Source: Clostridiales bacterium
GTDB lineage: Bacteria; Bacillota; Clostridia; Christensenellales; Pumilibacteraceae
DNA length: 64,000 nt
NCBI GenBank assembly: GCA_022508485.1
Contig: JAFLVD010000005.1
Coordinates: forward strand, 26,583 to 90,582
Direction of reading: 5' to 3'
Shown here: piece after piece, positions 19,931-28,767 of the stretch
Numbering within the stretch: the first letter of the stretch is position 1
Layout of the letters: each line of letters starts with the position of its first letter
The notes under the pieces: model-generated
Databases searched by the model: none
Seen by the model: only the letters and a program-made list of their open reading frames with translations
What the model was told of the DNA's origin: nothing
Program-made: the position numbers and the translations under genes

Positions 19931-19964
19931 AAACACGCGACAGAATAACTGCCGCGTGTTTTTT
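19931..19964 (+). terminator. Rho-independent terminator
   Basis: AACACGCG and CGCGTGTT form a stem followed by a T-run, just after the last lipoprotein gene of the glycan locus. Confidence 0.8.
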
Positions 19965-20045
19965 AATGGTTCCGACGGTTTTCCTTCGGTTATCACAGTG
20001 GAACCGTAATAATTTTTGCATGGTGAAATATTAAAATATAGGGGC

Positions 20046-20074
20046 TTGATTTTCGTTTCGTACTATGTTACAAT
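20046..20074 (+). promoter_or_regulatory. Promoter of the aldo/keto reductase gene
   Basis: TTGATT (20046-20051), a 17-nt spacer and TACAAT (20069-20074) lie just before the ribosome-binding site GTGAGG and the ATG at 20096. Confidence 0.6.
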
Positions 20075-20095
20075 TTATAAAAGTGAGGTTAAATT

Positions 20096-21220
20096 ATGTC
20101 TGATTGTTTCGGAAAGGATATTCCTAAGCTCGGGTTCGGGCTTATGCGGCTACCGCGCAAAGGGCTGTCCGTGGACGTCGAGCACGTCAAGAAGATGGTC
20201 GATATGTTTTTGGAAGCCGGGTTTACCTATTTCGACACCGCGTTCGTTTACGGCAGTTCGGAAGAAGTAACAAAAAAGGCGCTCGTCGACCGCTATCCGC
20301 GCGACAGCTATACGCTTACGACCAAGCTTAACGCGTTTATGAAGGCAGGCAACGAGAAAAACGCAAAAGCGCAATTCTATAAAAGCCTCGAACGCACCGG
20401 CGCGGGGTATTTCGATTTTTATTTACTCCACGCGCTTATGACGGTCAATTACAAGCTGTACGACAAATACCATATTTGGGACTTTGTAAAAGAACAAAAG
20501 GAAAAAGGGCTTATTAAGCATTTCGGTTTCTCTTTCCACGCGGGGCCTAAGCTTCTTGACAAGCTTCTCACTCTTCACCCCGAAGTCGATTTTATTCAGC
20601 TTCAGATAAACTACGCCGACTGGGAAAATCCGTTTATTTCCTCGCGCGCCAACTACGAGGTCGCGCGTAAGCACGGAAAGTCGATAGTCGTTATGGAGCC
20701 GGTAAAGGGCGGCGTGCTTGCCGATCCGATGGTCAAGGTTAAAAAGCTGTTTAAAGACTATCACCCCGATATGTCTTGCGCCTCGTGGGCTATACGTTTT
20801 GCCGCGTCGCTCGACGGCGTTATGACCGTCCTTTCGGGAATGAGTAACGTAGAACAAATGGCTGACAACATTTCGTACATGAAGGACTTTAAGCCGCTCG
20901 ACGGCGACGAGCAGCGCGTCATTCAGGAAGCACAACGCATTATGGGCAGGTCCAATACCATACCGTGCACGGCGTGCCATTACTGCGTTGACGGCTGTCC
21001 GAAAAAGATAAGTATTCCCGAAATCTTTTCGGCGGCAAACAAGCACGTCGGTAATGGTCAGGCGAAGGAAGCGGTCGAGGCGTACAAGGTCGCGACAAAA
21101 GAGGGCGGACTTGCATCCGAGTGTATCGCATGTAAACAGTGCGAGCGCGCTTGCCCTCAGCATCTTAAAATAACAGACTATCTTAAAAAGTGCGTCGACC
21201 TGCTCGAAGACAAAGAATAA
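20096..21220 (+). CDS. Aldo/keto reductase with C-terminal 4Fe-4S ferredoxin motifs
   Basis: The protein has 374 residues. The first 270 form an aldo/keto reductase barrel with the catalytic set Asp (YFDTAF), Tyr (VYGSSEE), Lys (TTKLNAF) and His (YLLHALMT). The C-terminal 90 residues hold two Cys clusters, CTACHYCVDGCP and CIACKQCERACP, that can bind 4Fe-4S. This architecture is common in anaerobic Clostridia and suggests a reductase linked to ferredoxin-type electron flow rather than NADPH alone; its substrate is unknown. The protein is probably cytoplasmic. The carbonic anhydrase gene starts 12 bases after it, so the two are probably cotranscribed. Confidence 0.92.
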   Translation: MSDCFGKDIPKLGFGLMRLPRKGLSVDVEHVKKMVDMFLEAGFTYFDTAFVYGSSEEVTKKALVDRYPRDSYTLTTKLNAFMKAGNEKNAKAQFYKSLERTGAGYFDFYLLHALMTVNYKLYDKYHIWDFVKEQKEKGLIKHFGFSFHAGPKLLDKLLTLHPEVDFIQLQINYADWENPFISSRANYEVARKHGKSIVVMEPVKGGVLADPMVKVKKLFKDYHPDMSCASWAIRFAASLDGVMTVLSGMSNVEQMADNISYMKDFKPLDGDEQRVIQEAQRIMGRSNTIPCTACHYCVDGCPKKISIPEIFSAANKHVGNGQAKEAVEAYKVATKEGGLASECIACKQCERACPQHLKITDYLKKCVDLLEDKE

Positions 21221-21232
21221 AGGAACATAATT

Positions 21233-21784
21233 ATGAAACACGATAACATGACGGCGCTACAAGCCCTGCAATGCCTTAAAAACGGCAATAAACTGTACCT
21301 TGCCTCTTCCAATGCGGTCGGAAACACGTCGCCCGAAAGAAGGCTCGAAACCGCCCGAAACGGCCAACACCCTTATGCCGTAATAGTAGGCTGCGCCGAT
21401 TCGCGCGTTATACCCGAAAGTATTTTTTGCGCCGGGATAGGCGATATTTTTGTTATTCGAGGCGCAGGCAACGTAATTGACGGCACCCAGCTCGGAAGCG
21501 TCGAATATGCGGTCGAGCATCTCGGGACGAAGCTTGTCGTCGTGCTCGGGCATACCGGCTGCGGCGCGGTGGGTGCCGCAATGCACGAAAACTCAGGACA
21601 CGTTAAGTGCATAACCGACGAGATTAAGCGCGCAATCGGAGGCGAAACCGACGAGGTAAAGGCGAGCGTACTAAACGTAAAAAACAGCGTAAACGTGATT
21701 AAGAAAAATATAAGCGCGGACGGGCTTGAGGTGATAGGCGCGCTCTACCACACAGACAGCGGCGTTGTCGATTTTGAAATATGA
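21233..21784 (+). CDS. Beta-class carbonic anhydrase
   Basis: The protein has 183 residues. It interconverts CO2 and bicarbonate. The zinc ligands C54, H107 and C110 and the Asp-Arg pair (D56, R58) are present in CADSRV and GHTGCGAV. The length fits the short bacterial beta-class enzymes. It follows the aldo/keto reductase by 12 bases with the ribosome-binding site AAAGGA. A bidirectional terminator separates it from the convergent lipoprotein gene. Supplying bicarbonate for carboxylations is its most likely role. Confidence 0.93.
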   Translation: MKHDNMTALQALQCLKNGNKLYLASSNAVGNTSPERRLETARNGQHPYAVIVGCADSRVIPESIFCAGIGDIFVIRGAGNVIDGTQLGSVEYAVEHLGTKLVVVLGHTGCGAVGAAMHENSGHVKCITDEIKRAIGGETDEVKASVLNVKNSVNVIKKNISADGLEVIGALYHTDSGVVDFEI

Positions 21785-21800
21785 TTTTTAGTAAATAATA

Positions 21801-21838
21801 AAAGCACCGTTATGCTTAATGCACAGCGGTGCTTTTTT
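21801..21838. terminator. Bidirectional rho-independent terminator
   Basis: AAAGCACCG and CGGTGCTTTTTT form a stem with an A-run on one side and a T-run on the other, between two convergent genes. Confidence 0.85.
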
Positions 21839-21855
21839 GTCTGCTGACAAATAAA

Positions 21856-22779
21856 TCAGATTTCGGGTTGAGGGCAGATTTGGTATATCTGCTCTACGAT
21901 TAAATCCAAGCTGTAATCCCACATAATCGGAATTACTGTCGTAAGCGTCGTAGTCGAGGAAGTTGTTGTCAGGACGTCGACGGGTGCGAACACGCTGCGG
22001 TCTCCGTCAAACAGCTCGTAGACATAGAACAGCGGCATAAAGTTGATATCTTCCTCCGCGCTTGTGGGCGGCGGAACTTCCTTAGCAGGGAAGCGTACCG
22101 TTACGATAAGCTCGTCGCCGTACTTAGAATGCCAGGTTTCGCCGACGAACAGATCGCCAAGCTGCTCTACGTCGTATCTTGTATTCGGATCGAGCGCCAA
22201 AGTGCCGTCGCTCTTTTTGGGAATGTTCCCGGAGAAGGAAATTTTAATATTGCCGTCATTAAAATGACTCGTTATATTGCCCATCCAGTTTACTTTTTCG
22301 ATTGCGAAAGTGTGCTCGGCAGTCTTTACTTCCAGCTTGTCTACGGCAATAGCGACGTTGCAGTCCGGCGATTCCGTCATAAACGGCGCAAAAATAAACT
22401 GTACTTTTTGTTTGTCGGCAATATTGTTTTCGTCGTAAACAAAGTTGTACGAAACGATGTTTTCGTCTGTGATTGTGTTTATCACGGTGCCGTCGTCCTT
22501 TTTGAGCGTAAACTGAACGTTAGGCATATATCCGCGCTCGCACGTCATGGTCATTCGTACGTTTTGGGAATACTCGGGCGTGTACGTGTATTTTATTATG
22601 TTGCCTTTGTCGTCCATTGAGTAGTTGGATTGAAGCGTTAGATCCAAAACGTGTTTTGGAAGCGTCGTCGGCGCGGTGTACGAGATGTTCATTTCGCCGT
22701 TGTCGGCGCAACCCGTCATTGTGGGGAAGATCATGGCGGCGACAAGCGCCGAAATAATCAAGGCGGAAATCTTTTTCAT
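21856..22779 (-). CDS. Lipoprotein of unknown function
   Basis: The protein has 307 residues with a clear lipoprotein signal peptide (MTGC, Cys about residue 23). The rest looks beta-rich, with Ser/Thr-rich stretches near the C-terminus (VLTTTSSTTTLTTV), and no known catalytic motif. I do not recognise the family. It stands alone on the minus strand with its own promoter and terminator, between the carbonic anhydrase and the lipid cluster. The ribosome-binding site is AGGAGG before the ATG at 22779. Confidence 0.75.
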   Translation of the reverse strand: MKKISALIISALVAAMIFPTMTGCADNGEMNISYTAPTTLPKHVLDLTLQSNYSMDDKGNIIKYTYTPEYSQNVRMTMTCERGYMPNVQFTLKKDDGTVINTITDENIVSYNFVYDENNIADKQKVQFIFAPFMTESPDCNVAIAVDKLEVKTAEHTFAIEKVNWMGNITSHFNDGNIKISFSGNIPKKSDGTLALDPNTRYDVEQLGDLFVGETWHSKYGDELIVTVRFPAKEVPPPTSAEEDINFMPLFYVYELFDGDRSVFAPVDVLTTTSSTTTLTTVIPIMWDYSLDLIVEQIYQICPQPEI

Positions 22780-22809
22780 ATTATACCTCCTTGCCGTATG
22801 TTATTATCG

Positions 22810-22838
22810 ATTATAACATAACCTTTCGGATATAGCAA
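22810..22838 (-). promoter_or_regulatory. Promoter of the lipoprotein gene
   Basis: On the minus strand TTGCTA (22833-22838), a 17-nt spacer and TATAAT (22810-22815) precede the lipoprotein gene. Confidence 0.65.
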
Positions 22839-22897
22839 CACCTTTTTGAAAGTATGACACATTGTTGAAAATTTTATATACGAGCTTCGTTTTTTTA

Positions 22898-22926
22898 TTG
22901 ACATTATCTCGTATATTTAGTAAAAT
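22898..22926 (+). promoter_or_regulatory. Promoter of the lipid cluster
   Basis: TTGACA (22898-22903), a 17-nt spacer and TAAAAT (22921-22926) lie 43 bases before the ATG of the adenylating enzyme. Confidence 0.75.
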
Positions 22927-22969
22927 ATCTTTTGTATTAAAGCAAAATAAAAACGTGTAGGGAAAGGGT

Positions 22970-24919
22970 ATGTCGTCTGTATTAAAGGAATCGCTCGCAG
23001 GTCAAGGCTCGCTTAATAAGTTTGTTTCATATAAGCTGAAGCTTCTCGAAAAAACGGACAAGTCGTTGCGCTCGCTTTTCGAGCTTATGTTTTCCGAGTC
23101 GAATAACATAATAGGCGAGGAAACGGACGGATACAGAATTAAAAAGACCACTTACGGCGAGTCAAAGAAAAACGTCGCCGTAAAAACGGGGAAGATTATG
23201 CGCCTTCTCGAAGGCGTAGAGCTTAATTCCGTCGTCGGACTGTATCTTGAAAACTCGCTCGACTGGATAGAGTGCTTTTGGGCAATCCTTAAAGCCGGGT
23301 ACAGACCCCTTCTTATGAACTATCGGTTTGCGGACGAGCTGTCCGAGCAGGTTATTTCCGACTATTCGGTAAAAGCGGTTATCTCGCTCGATAAAGATTT
23401 TTCGGTATTAAACGTACACCTTTCGGATATAGACGCGGTTGACAATCCGCTCGAAGCCGACGATAAGAGGTTTGCCGACGAGGTGCTTTTAATGTCGTCC
23501 AATACGTCGGACAATCTTAAAGTGTGCGCGTACACCGGCGAGCGGTTTTATTACCATATCCAAAACAGCTACGAGATTTTTAAGTCCAGCCCCTCGATAA
23601 AAAAGCATTATAAGGGCAGGCTTAAGCTTCTCACTTTTTTGCCGTTCTACCACGTTTTCGGACTCTTTGCGGTTTATATGTGGTTTTGTTTCTATTCGCG
23701 CACGCTCGTATTTTTGCGCGATATGTCCCCCAAGACCCTGCTTCACACGATAAAGCGGCACGAGGTAACGCACATATTTGCCGTGCCTATTCTTTGGGAC
23801 AAGATTTACAAGACGGCAATACCCACCATAAAAGAGCGCGGAGAAAAGCTTTACAATAAATTTTTACTGGGTATGCGACTTTCCGAAAAGCTGACGGGGC
23901 CTATCGGCAGAGCGTTTCGGAAAAAAGCGTTTAAAGAAGTGCGCGACAACCTTTTCGGCGAAAGTCCGATGTTTTTAATAAGCGGCGGCGGATATATTTC
24001 GCCCGACGTTCTTAAATTTATGAACGGTATCGGTTATCATCTCGTTAACGGCTACGGCACGACCGAGACCGGCATTACCTCGGTCGAGCTTTCCGAAAGC
24101 CTTAAAACGAGGATAGAAGGCTCTGTCGGCAAGCCGTTTACTCATATCGACTACACGATAAACGACGGCGGTGAGCTTGTTATCGGCGGAAAATCCCGTG
24201 CTAAAACGATTTACTCTAAGGGCGAGGCGGTTGAGCAGAACGACGACACGCCGTTCAACTCGCACGACCTTTTCCGCTTAGAGGGCGGAAGGTATTATAT
24301 CGACGGACGCAAGGACGATCTTATTATCGGCGCCAACGGCGAAAACCTTAATCCCGGTCTTATCGAGCCTAAGCTTTACGTAGACGGCGTTGAAACGCTC
24401 GCTCTCGTTCCGTCCAAGTCTAACAACGAAAACGCAATTCTTTTGGTCGAACCCCAAAAGAGCGTTTCGTTAAGCGGTATGCGCGCTCTGTACGAAAGAA
24501 TTCTTGCGCGCGTTACGAAACTTAATCTTGCCGCGTCCGTCGAAAAGATTATACTCACCTCCACGCCGCTTATTATGGAAAACGATTTTAAGGTTAACCG
24601 TAAGCGCATGGCAAAGGCGGTCGAATGCGGCGCTCTTAAACTTCTCGACCTCGACCCGACGCGCGAGGCGCTCGACGAGGCGGACGGCGAAATGTTGGAG
24701 AGGGTGCGCGAGATTTTTGCAAACGCGCTCGGGAAAAAAACCGAGGACGTGGCGGCGGACGCCAACTTCTTTTTCGACCTCAGCGGAACCAGCCTCGAAT
24801 ATTTTACGGTTATCACACAGGTTCAAAGCGAATTCGGCATATCCTTCCCGGCGGCGGCGCAGTCGAGTGCGTCGACCGTAGAGGAAGTTGTTTCTTATAT
24901 TAAATCCAAACGCAGTTAA
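22970..24919 (+). CDS. Acyl-adenylating enzyme fused to a C-terminal acyl carrier protein domain
   Basis: The protein has 649 residues. The AMP-binding domain has the A5 motif NGYGTTETG, the A7/A8 region YIDGRKDDLIIGANGENLNP and a late Lys in NDFKVNRKRM. The usual A3 loop TSGTTGxxK is altered to SSNTSDNLK. The last 80 residues form a carrier protein domain; S608 in LSGTSLEYF is the predicted phosphopantetheine site. Such fusions activate a fatty or other carboxylic acid and hold it as a thioester on their own carrier. A PlsC-like acyltransferase starts 7 bases later, and a phosphopantetheinyl transferase that could activate the carrier follows. The substrate is unknown. Confidence 0.88.
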   Translation: MSSVLKESLAGQGSLNKFVSYKLKLLEKTDKSLRSLFELMFSESNNIIGEETDGYRIKKTTYGESKKNVAVKTGKIMRLLEGVELNSVVGLYLENSLDWIECFWAILKAGYRPLLMNYRFADELSEQVISDYSVKAVISLDKDFSVLNVHLSDIDAVDNPLEADDKRFADEVLLMSSNTSDNLKVCAYTGERFYYHIQNSYEIFKSSPSIKKHYKGRLKLLTFLPFYHVFGLFAVYMWFCFYSRTLVFLRDMSPKTLLHTIKRHEVTHIFAVPILWDKIYKTAIPTIKERGEKLYNKFLLGMRLSEKLTGPIGRAFRKKAFKEVRDNLFGESPMFLISGGGYISPDVLKFMNGIGYHLVNGYGTTETGITSVELSESLKTRIEGSVGKPFTHIDYTINDGGELVIGGKSRAKTIYSKGEAVEQNDDTPFNSHDLFRLEGGRYYIDGRKDDLIIGANGENLNPGLIEPKLYVDGVETLALVPSKSNNENAILLVEPQKSVSLSGMRALYERILARVTKLNLAASVEKIILTSTPLIMENDFKVNRKRMAKAVECGALKLLDLDPTREALDEADGEMLERVREIFANALGKKTEDVAADANFFFDLSGTSLEYFTVITQVQSEFGISFPAAAQSSASTVEEVVSYIKSKRS

Positions 24920-24925
24920 AGGATT

Positions 24926-25597
24926 ATGTACAGATTTTTAAACGGACTCGTAAAGGCTACGGCATTTCCGGCATACTGGTTTTGCGCGCGAACAAAGGTG
25001 CATTACGAGGATAAAAAAGCTCAATCACGAAAGATAAAAGGCTCGGCGATAATCATTTCCAACCATACCTCGGTGTACGATTATGCGCTTATGCTGTTTT
25101 TGTTTTTCGGACGAACGCTGCGCTATCAGATGGCGGAGGTGCTGTTTAAGTCGAAGGGACTGGCGCGCTTTCTCAAAATGATGGGCGGAATATTTGTCGA
25201 CAGAGATTCGTACGATTTTTCGTTCGTTACCGAGTCTATCGACATTCTCGATAAAAAGGGCGTAGTTGGTATTTTCCCCGAGTCGAGACTGGCTAAGCCG
25301 GGTGAAGAACGGCCTCTTCCGTTTAAGCCGAGCGTTACGTATATCGCACTCGAAAGCGGCGCGCCTATAATCCCTGTGTACACAAACGGCAGCTATTTCA
25401 GCGTTAAGCGCGCGCAGGTTATGATAGGCAAGCCCATTTACGTTCGCGACCTTTGGGACTCGACGCTCGACGAAAAGCAGAATATCGAGCGCATAACCGA
25501 AATGCTTAGGCAAAAAATCATAGAGCTCGGCGAAAAGATGAAGGCGCTTAACGAAAAAAAGCGCAATTCTTCCGCCGCCGACTACGAAAAGAATTAG
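24926..25597 (+). CDS. PlsC-like 1-acylglycerol-phosphate acyltransferase
   Basis: The protein has 223 residues with the acyltransferase motif NHTSVYD (HX4D) near residue 47 and FPESRL near residue 117, which matches the FPEGTR block with an altered end. It should move an acyl group from a thioester to a hydroxyl of a lysophospholipid or similar acceptor at the membrane. The gene begins 7 bases after the adenylating-carrier enzyme and is followed after 10 bases by the LRAT-PPTase fusion. The acyl group could therefore come from the carrier domain next door rather than from bulk acyl-ACP; this is inference from gene order. Confidence 0.88.
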   Translation: MYRFLNGLVKATAFPAYWFCARTKVHYEDKKAQSRKIKGSAIIISNHTSVYDYALMLFLFFGRTLRYQMAEVLFKSKGLARFLKMMGGIFVDRDSYDFSFVTESIDILDKKGVVGIFPESRLAKPGEERPLPFKPSVTYIALESGAPIIPVYTNGSYFSVKRAQVMIGKPIYVRDLWDSTLDEKQNIERITEMLRQKIIELGEKMKALNEKKRNSSAADYEKN

Positions 25598-25607
25598 AGG
25601 ATATTAT

Positions 25608-26633
25608 ATGGTTTGGACGTCCGACTCGCCCAAATTCGGCGATATTATCCGTATCGAGTTGTCGCCCGGGCTTTATCATTACGGCATATACGTTTCCGAC
25701 GACGAGGTTATTGCCTTCGGCTTGCCGCCGATAGGCGGTTTTTCCGTGCCGAGCGAGGAAATTAAGGTAATATCCAGCGATATAGACAAATTTTTTTGCG
25801 GCAGGTTTGTCGAGGTGGCAAAGCTTGGGTTTATCGAAAAACTCAAAGCGAAAAAGCCGAACGCCGTTGTCGCTTACGCCAGAAGCAGGATAGGCGACGG
25901 CGGATATCATATCGTAAAAAACAACTGCGAGCATTTTGTGTACGAGTGCGTGTTCGGCGTCAAAAAAAGCTTGCAGGCCGATGCGTCGTCGGGCGCGATA
26001 AAAAGCATGACGCCGGCGTTTGTTTATATAGCCGAAATCCCTATCGGCATGGATACGTCTGCGCCGCTGTTTCCGCCCGAACGCATGAGCGAAATGCAAA
26101 AAGTAAAAAACGAAAGAGTATTTCTTCAAAAGTATGCGGCGTGGAAAACTTTGACGTTTGCGCTTTCGGATGCGCTCTCGACGGATATTACCAAAACGAA
26201 TATACATAAAGAGCCGGGCGGATTTTGGGCTTTGTCCGGCGCGCACATATCGCTCTCGCATACGGATAACCTCGTCGCTATCGCGGTATCGACAGAGCAT
26301 ATCGGGGTGGATATAGAAAAAACGGATAGGGAAGTTAACGCGGCGGCAATCAAAAAGGGAATGACCAAGCAAGAGGAAAAGCTCTACGCCGAGCGTAATA
26401 CAAATCTCGACCTACTTAAACTGTGGACCAAAAAGGAAAGCGCGTTTAAACGCCTCGGCGAGGAAACGTTTAAGCCGAACAAGATAAACACGGTTGTCGA
26501 AGACATACACACGTTTGTGTTGAACGGTTTTTCCGCAGTTCTTTCGGTGGCGACGGACGCCGGAAAAATAGAACTGTTCGAGGTTAACTCGGATTTTTCG
26601 TCGCGAACAAAGGCCGATTACACCGAAGAATAA
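25608..26633 (+). CDS. LRAT-domain and 4'-phosphopantetheinyl transferase fusion protein
   Basis: The protein has 341 residues. The N-terminal 150 residues are LRAT-like: H24 in LYHYGIYV and the nucleophile C107 in NNCEHFVYEC are the expected His and Cys of this papain-fold family, which acts on lipid acyl chains or amides. The C-terminal part is a phosphopantetheinyl transferase with VDIE (D235, E237) and WTKKESAFK (E277, K281), which bind Mg2+ and CoA. It should load phosphopantetheine onto a carrier, most likely S608 of the enzyme two genes upstream. I do not know this domain pairing from a described pathway. GAGGATATT precedes the ATG. Confidence 0.85.
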   Translation: MVWTSDSPKFGDIIRIELSPGLYHYGIYVSDDEVIAFGLPPIGGFSVPSEEIKVISSDIDKFFCGRFVEVAKLGFIEKLKAKKPNAVVAYARSRIGDGGYHIVKNNCEHFVYECVFGVKKSLQADASSGAIKSMTPAFVYIAEIPIGMDTSAPLFPPERMSEMQKVKNERVFLQKYAAWKTLTFALSDALSTDITKTNIHKEPGGFWALSGAHISLSHTDNLVAIAVSTEHIGVDIEKTDREVNAAAIKKGMTKQEEKLYAERNTNLDLLKLWTKKESAFKRLGEETFKPNKINTVVEDIHTFVLNGFSAVLSVATDAGKIELFEVNSDFSSRTKADYTEE

Positions 26634-26685
26634 AAACTTTTTTCGCGCGCTATACGCACAATTTGTAAATTGTTGTCGAAAATAT

Positions 26686-26714
26686 TTGATATATACGAAA
26701 AAATGTGGTATAGT
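26686..26714 (+). promoter_or_regulatory. Promoter upstream of the alpha/beta hydrolase gene
   Basis: TTGATA (26686-26691), a 17-nt spacer and TATAGT (26709-26714) give a leader of about 115 nt before the TTG start at 26836. Confidence 0.65.
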
Positions 26715-26835
26715 ATATGCGTTTATATTGTACTTTTTGTCAAAGCTTACTCGTTTTAGATAAATAGATAGGCTTATTCACACAATATAAATACCGAAGT
26801 AGCAGTATTTCGGAATAGCTTTTTGAGGTGAAAGA

Positions 26836-27774
26836 TTGCCTGTTTGGTCGATTATACTTACCGTCGCGCTCGGATTGTTGACATTGGTGTTCCTCATAGC
26901 GACGTACAGCTTTTTTTCGATACTTTCGAGAAAGGACGATCCCGTATTCGACGAGGGCAAAGTCGATCTTTCGGTTACGCATTACGGACCTTATGCCGAC
27001 AAGCTTATCGATTGCATAACGCGCATGAGGCAAGAAAAATGCGAAGAGCTTTGCATCACCTCCGACGACGGCAAAAAGCTTTATGCCGAGTACTACGACC
27101 GCGGCGGCGACAAAACCGCAATCATGGTACACGGGTACAGATCCAATCCGCTTAACAACTTTTCGTACGTGGGTGGCAAGCTTCTCGACAAGGGCTACAA
27201 TCTGCTGTTTATTCACCACAGAGTACACGGCAAAAGCGGCGGAAAGCTTATCGGAATGGGGCAGTTCGAGTACAAGGACGTCTTAAAATGGATCGATTTA
27301 ATCGCCGCAAAGGATTCCGTAAAGGAAATTGTTATTTACGGTACGTCTATGGGCGCTGCGACGGTCGGTTACTTGTCCGATAAAATTACCACAGACAAAG
27401 TAAAGCTTCTCGTTATGGACTGCGGCTTTACGTCGTACGTCGACCAGCTGATTTACCTCTTTAAGTCGGGCAACGCGCCTATACTTTCTATGGGCATCTT
27501 CCCGTTTTTTATGTGGGGTGCGATAACAGGCGTAAAGATGAACCGCTCTACCACAAACTGTATTAAAAACACCAAAATCCCCATGTGCTTTATCCACGGC
27601 GAAAAAGATACCGCCGTTCCGATAGAACATTCCAGAGTGAACTTCGAGGCGTGTCCTACCGAAAAGCTTTTAATCACTGTCCCGGACGCCGGGCATACAA
27701 CGTCGCTTCTTGTCGGCGGAGAGAAAAAAACGGATGAGTTTTTAACCTTTCTCGACGCCTGCATGAATAAATAA
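26836..27774 (+). CDS. Membrane-anchored alpha/beta hydrolase
   Basis: The protein has 312 residues and starts with TTG, preceded by GAGGTG. An N-terminal hydrophobic helix (about residues 3-27) anchors a serine hydrolase domain: GTSMG holds the nucleophile, an Asp probably lies in HGEKDTAVP, and the His is in DAGHTTS near the C-terminus. It may hydrolyse lipid or peptide esters at the membrane. It is the first of three related hydrolases between here and 34 kb and precedes a DegV gene by 22 bases. The specific substrate is unknown. Confidence 0.88.
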   Translation: MPVWSIILTVALGLLTLVFLIATYSFFSILSRKDDPVFDEGKVDLSVTHYGPYADKLIDCITRMRQEKCEELCITSDDGKKLYAEYYDRGGDKTAIMVHGYRSNPLNNFSYVGGKLLDKGYNLLFIHHRVHGKSGGKLIGMGQFEYKDVLKWIDLIAAKDSVKEIVIYGTSMGAATVGYLSDKITTDKVKLLVMDCGFTSYVDQLIYLFKSGNAPILSMGIFPFFMWGAITGVKMNRSTTNCIKNTKIPMCFIHGEKDTAVPIEHSRVNFEACPTEKLLITVPDAGHTTSLLVGGEKKTDEFLTFLDACMNK

Positions 27775-27796
27775 TTTTTCTTTATAAGGAGAAATC

Positions 27797-28747
27797 ATGG
27801 AAAACAAATTTGCTATCGTATGTGATGTTACTTGCGATCTCAACGCAGAGCTTCGCGCCGAGTACGACATAGAGTACGTCCCCGGTACGATCACATTCCC
27901 CGACGGAACGGAGGAAAAGTCATTCCTCGACTGGTCGGAGTGCAAAACCATTCCCAACTGCACAAGCGAGGCGTTTTACGCGCTTCTTAAAAAGGACCCC
28001 GACGCGATTAAGTCGTCGCCCGCAAACATCGAGGAGTTCGCAGAGGTTTTCGAAAAGCACGTAGTCGCAGGAGAGCCCGTTCTTGCCATATCCATTTCGT
28101 CGGCGCTTTCGGGTACATACGCGTTTATGTGCGCCGCGCAAAAACTCGTTCTCGAAAAACACCCCGACGCAAAGATTGCCGTTATCGACTCCAAGCGTTA
28201 CGCCGGCGGCATGGGTCTGCTTTGTATCCACGCTTCCATGCTTCGCAAGGAAGGTAAGCCGTTCGAAGAGGTTGCCGAGTACATCGAGGAAAATAAAATT
28301 CGCTTCCACCAGACCGGCTGGCTGGACGATCTTTTCTTCGTCGCCAAAAAGGGCAGAATGACAAACGCCAAGGCGTTTTTCGGCAATCTTATAGGTATTA
28401 AGCCTATCGGCGAGCTTGACCACAACGGCCTTACCACCGTTATCGGCAAGGTAAAAGGCGAAAAGTCCGCATATAAGGTTTGCCTCGACTACATGGAAGC
28501 GGTAGGCGAAAATCTTCAGGACCAGATTATTCTTATCGCGCAGTCCAACCGTCCCAAGCAGGCGGCCGCGTACAAGCAGATGATACAGGAAAGATTCTCG
28601 CCCAAAGCGATTTATATATGCGACGTTTTCCCTCCGACCGGTATAAACGTCGGACCCGGACTTATGGTAGCATTCTACATGGGTAAACCTATTTCCAAAG
28701 ACCTCGCCGAAGAAAAGGCAATGCTCGCTAAACTCATGCAAAAATAA
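27797..28747 (+). CDS. DegV family fatty-acid-binding protein (FakB-like)
   Basis: The protein has 316 residues. DegV proteins bind a fatty acid in a closed pocket and present its carboxylate to the DAK2-domain kinase FakA, which makes acyl phosphate for phospholipid synthesis. Family signs are the N-terminal AIVCDVTCDL, the ISISSALSGTYAFM block (about residue 95) and TGWLDDLFFVAKKGRMTNAK (about residue 175). A likely partner kinase gene lies at 30348, separated by a transporter gene. AAGGAG precedes the ATG. The protein is cytoplasmic. Confidence 0.93.
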   Translation: MENKFAIVCDVTCDLNAELRAEYDIEYVPGTITFPDGTEEKSFLDWSECKTIPNCTSEAFYALLKKDPDAIKSSPANIEEFAEVFEKHVVAGEPVLAISISSALSGTYAFMCAAQKLVLEKHPDAKIAVIDSKRYAGGMGLLCIHASMLRKEGKPFEEVAEYIEENKIRFHQTGWLDDLFFVAKKGRMTNAKAFFGNLIGIKPIGELDHNGLTTVIGKVKGEKSAYKVCLDYMEAVGENLQDQIILIAQSNRPKQAAAYKQMIQERFSPKAIYICDVFPPTGINVGPGLMVAFYMGKPISKDLAEEKAMLAKLMQK

Positions 28748-28767
28748 GTTTAACAAGTAGGGAGTAG

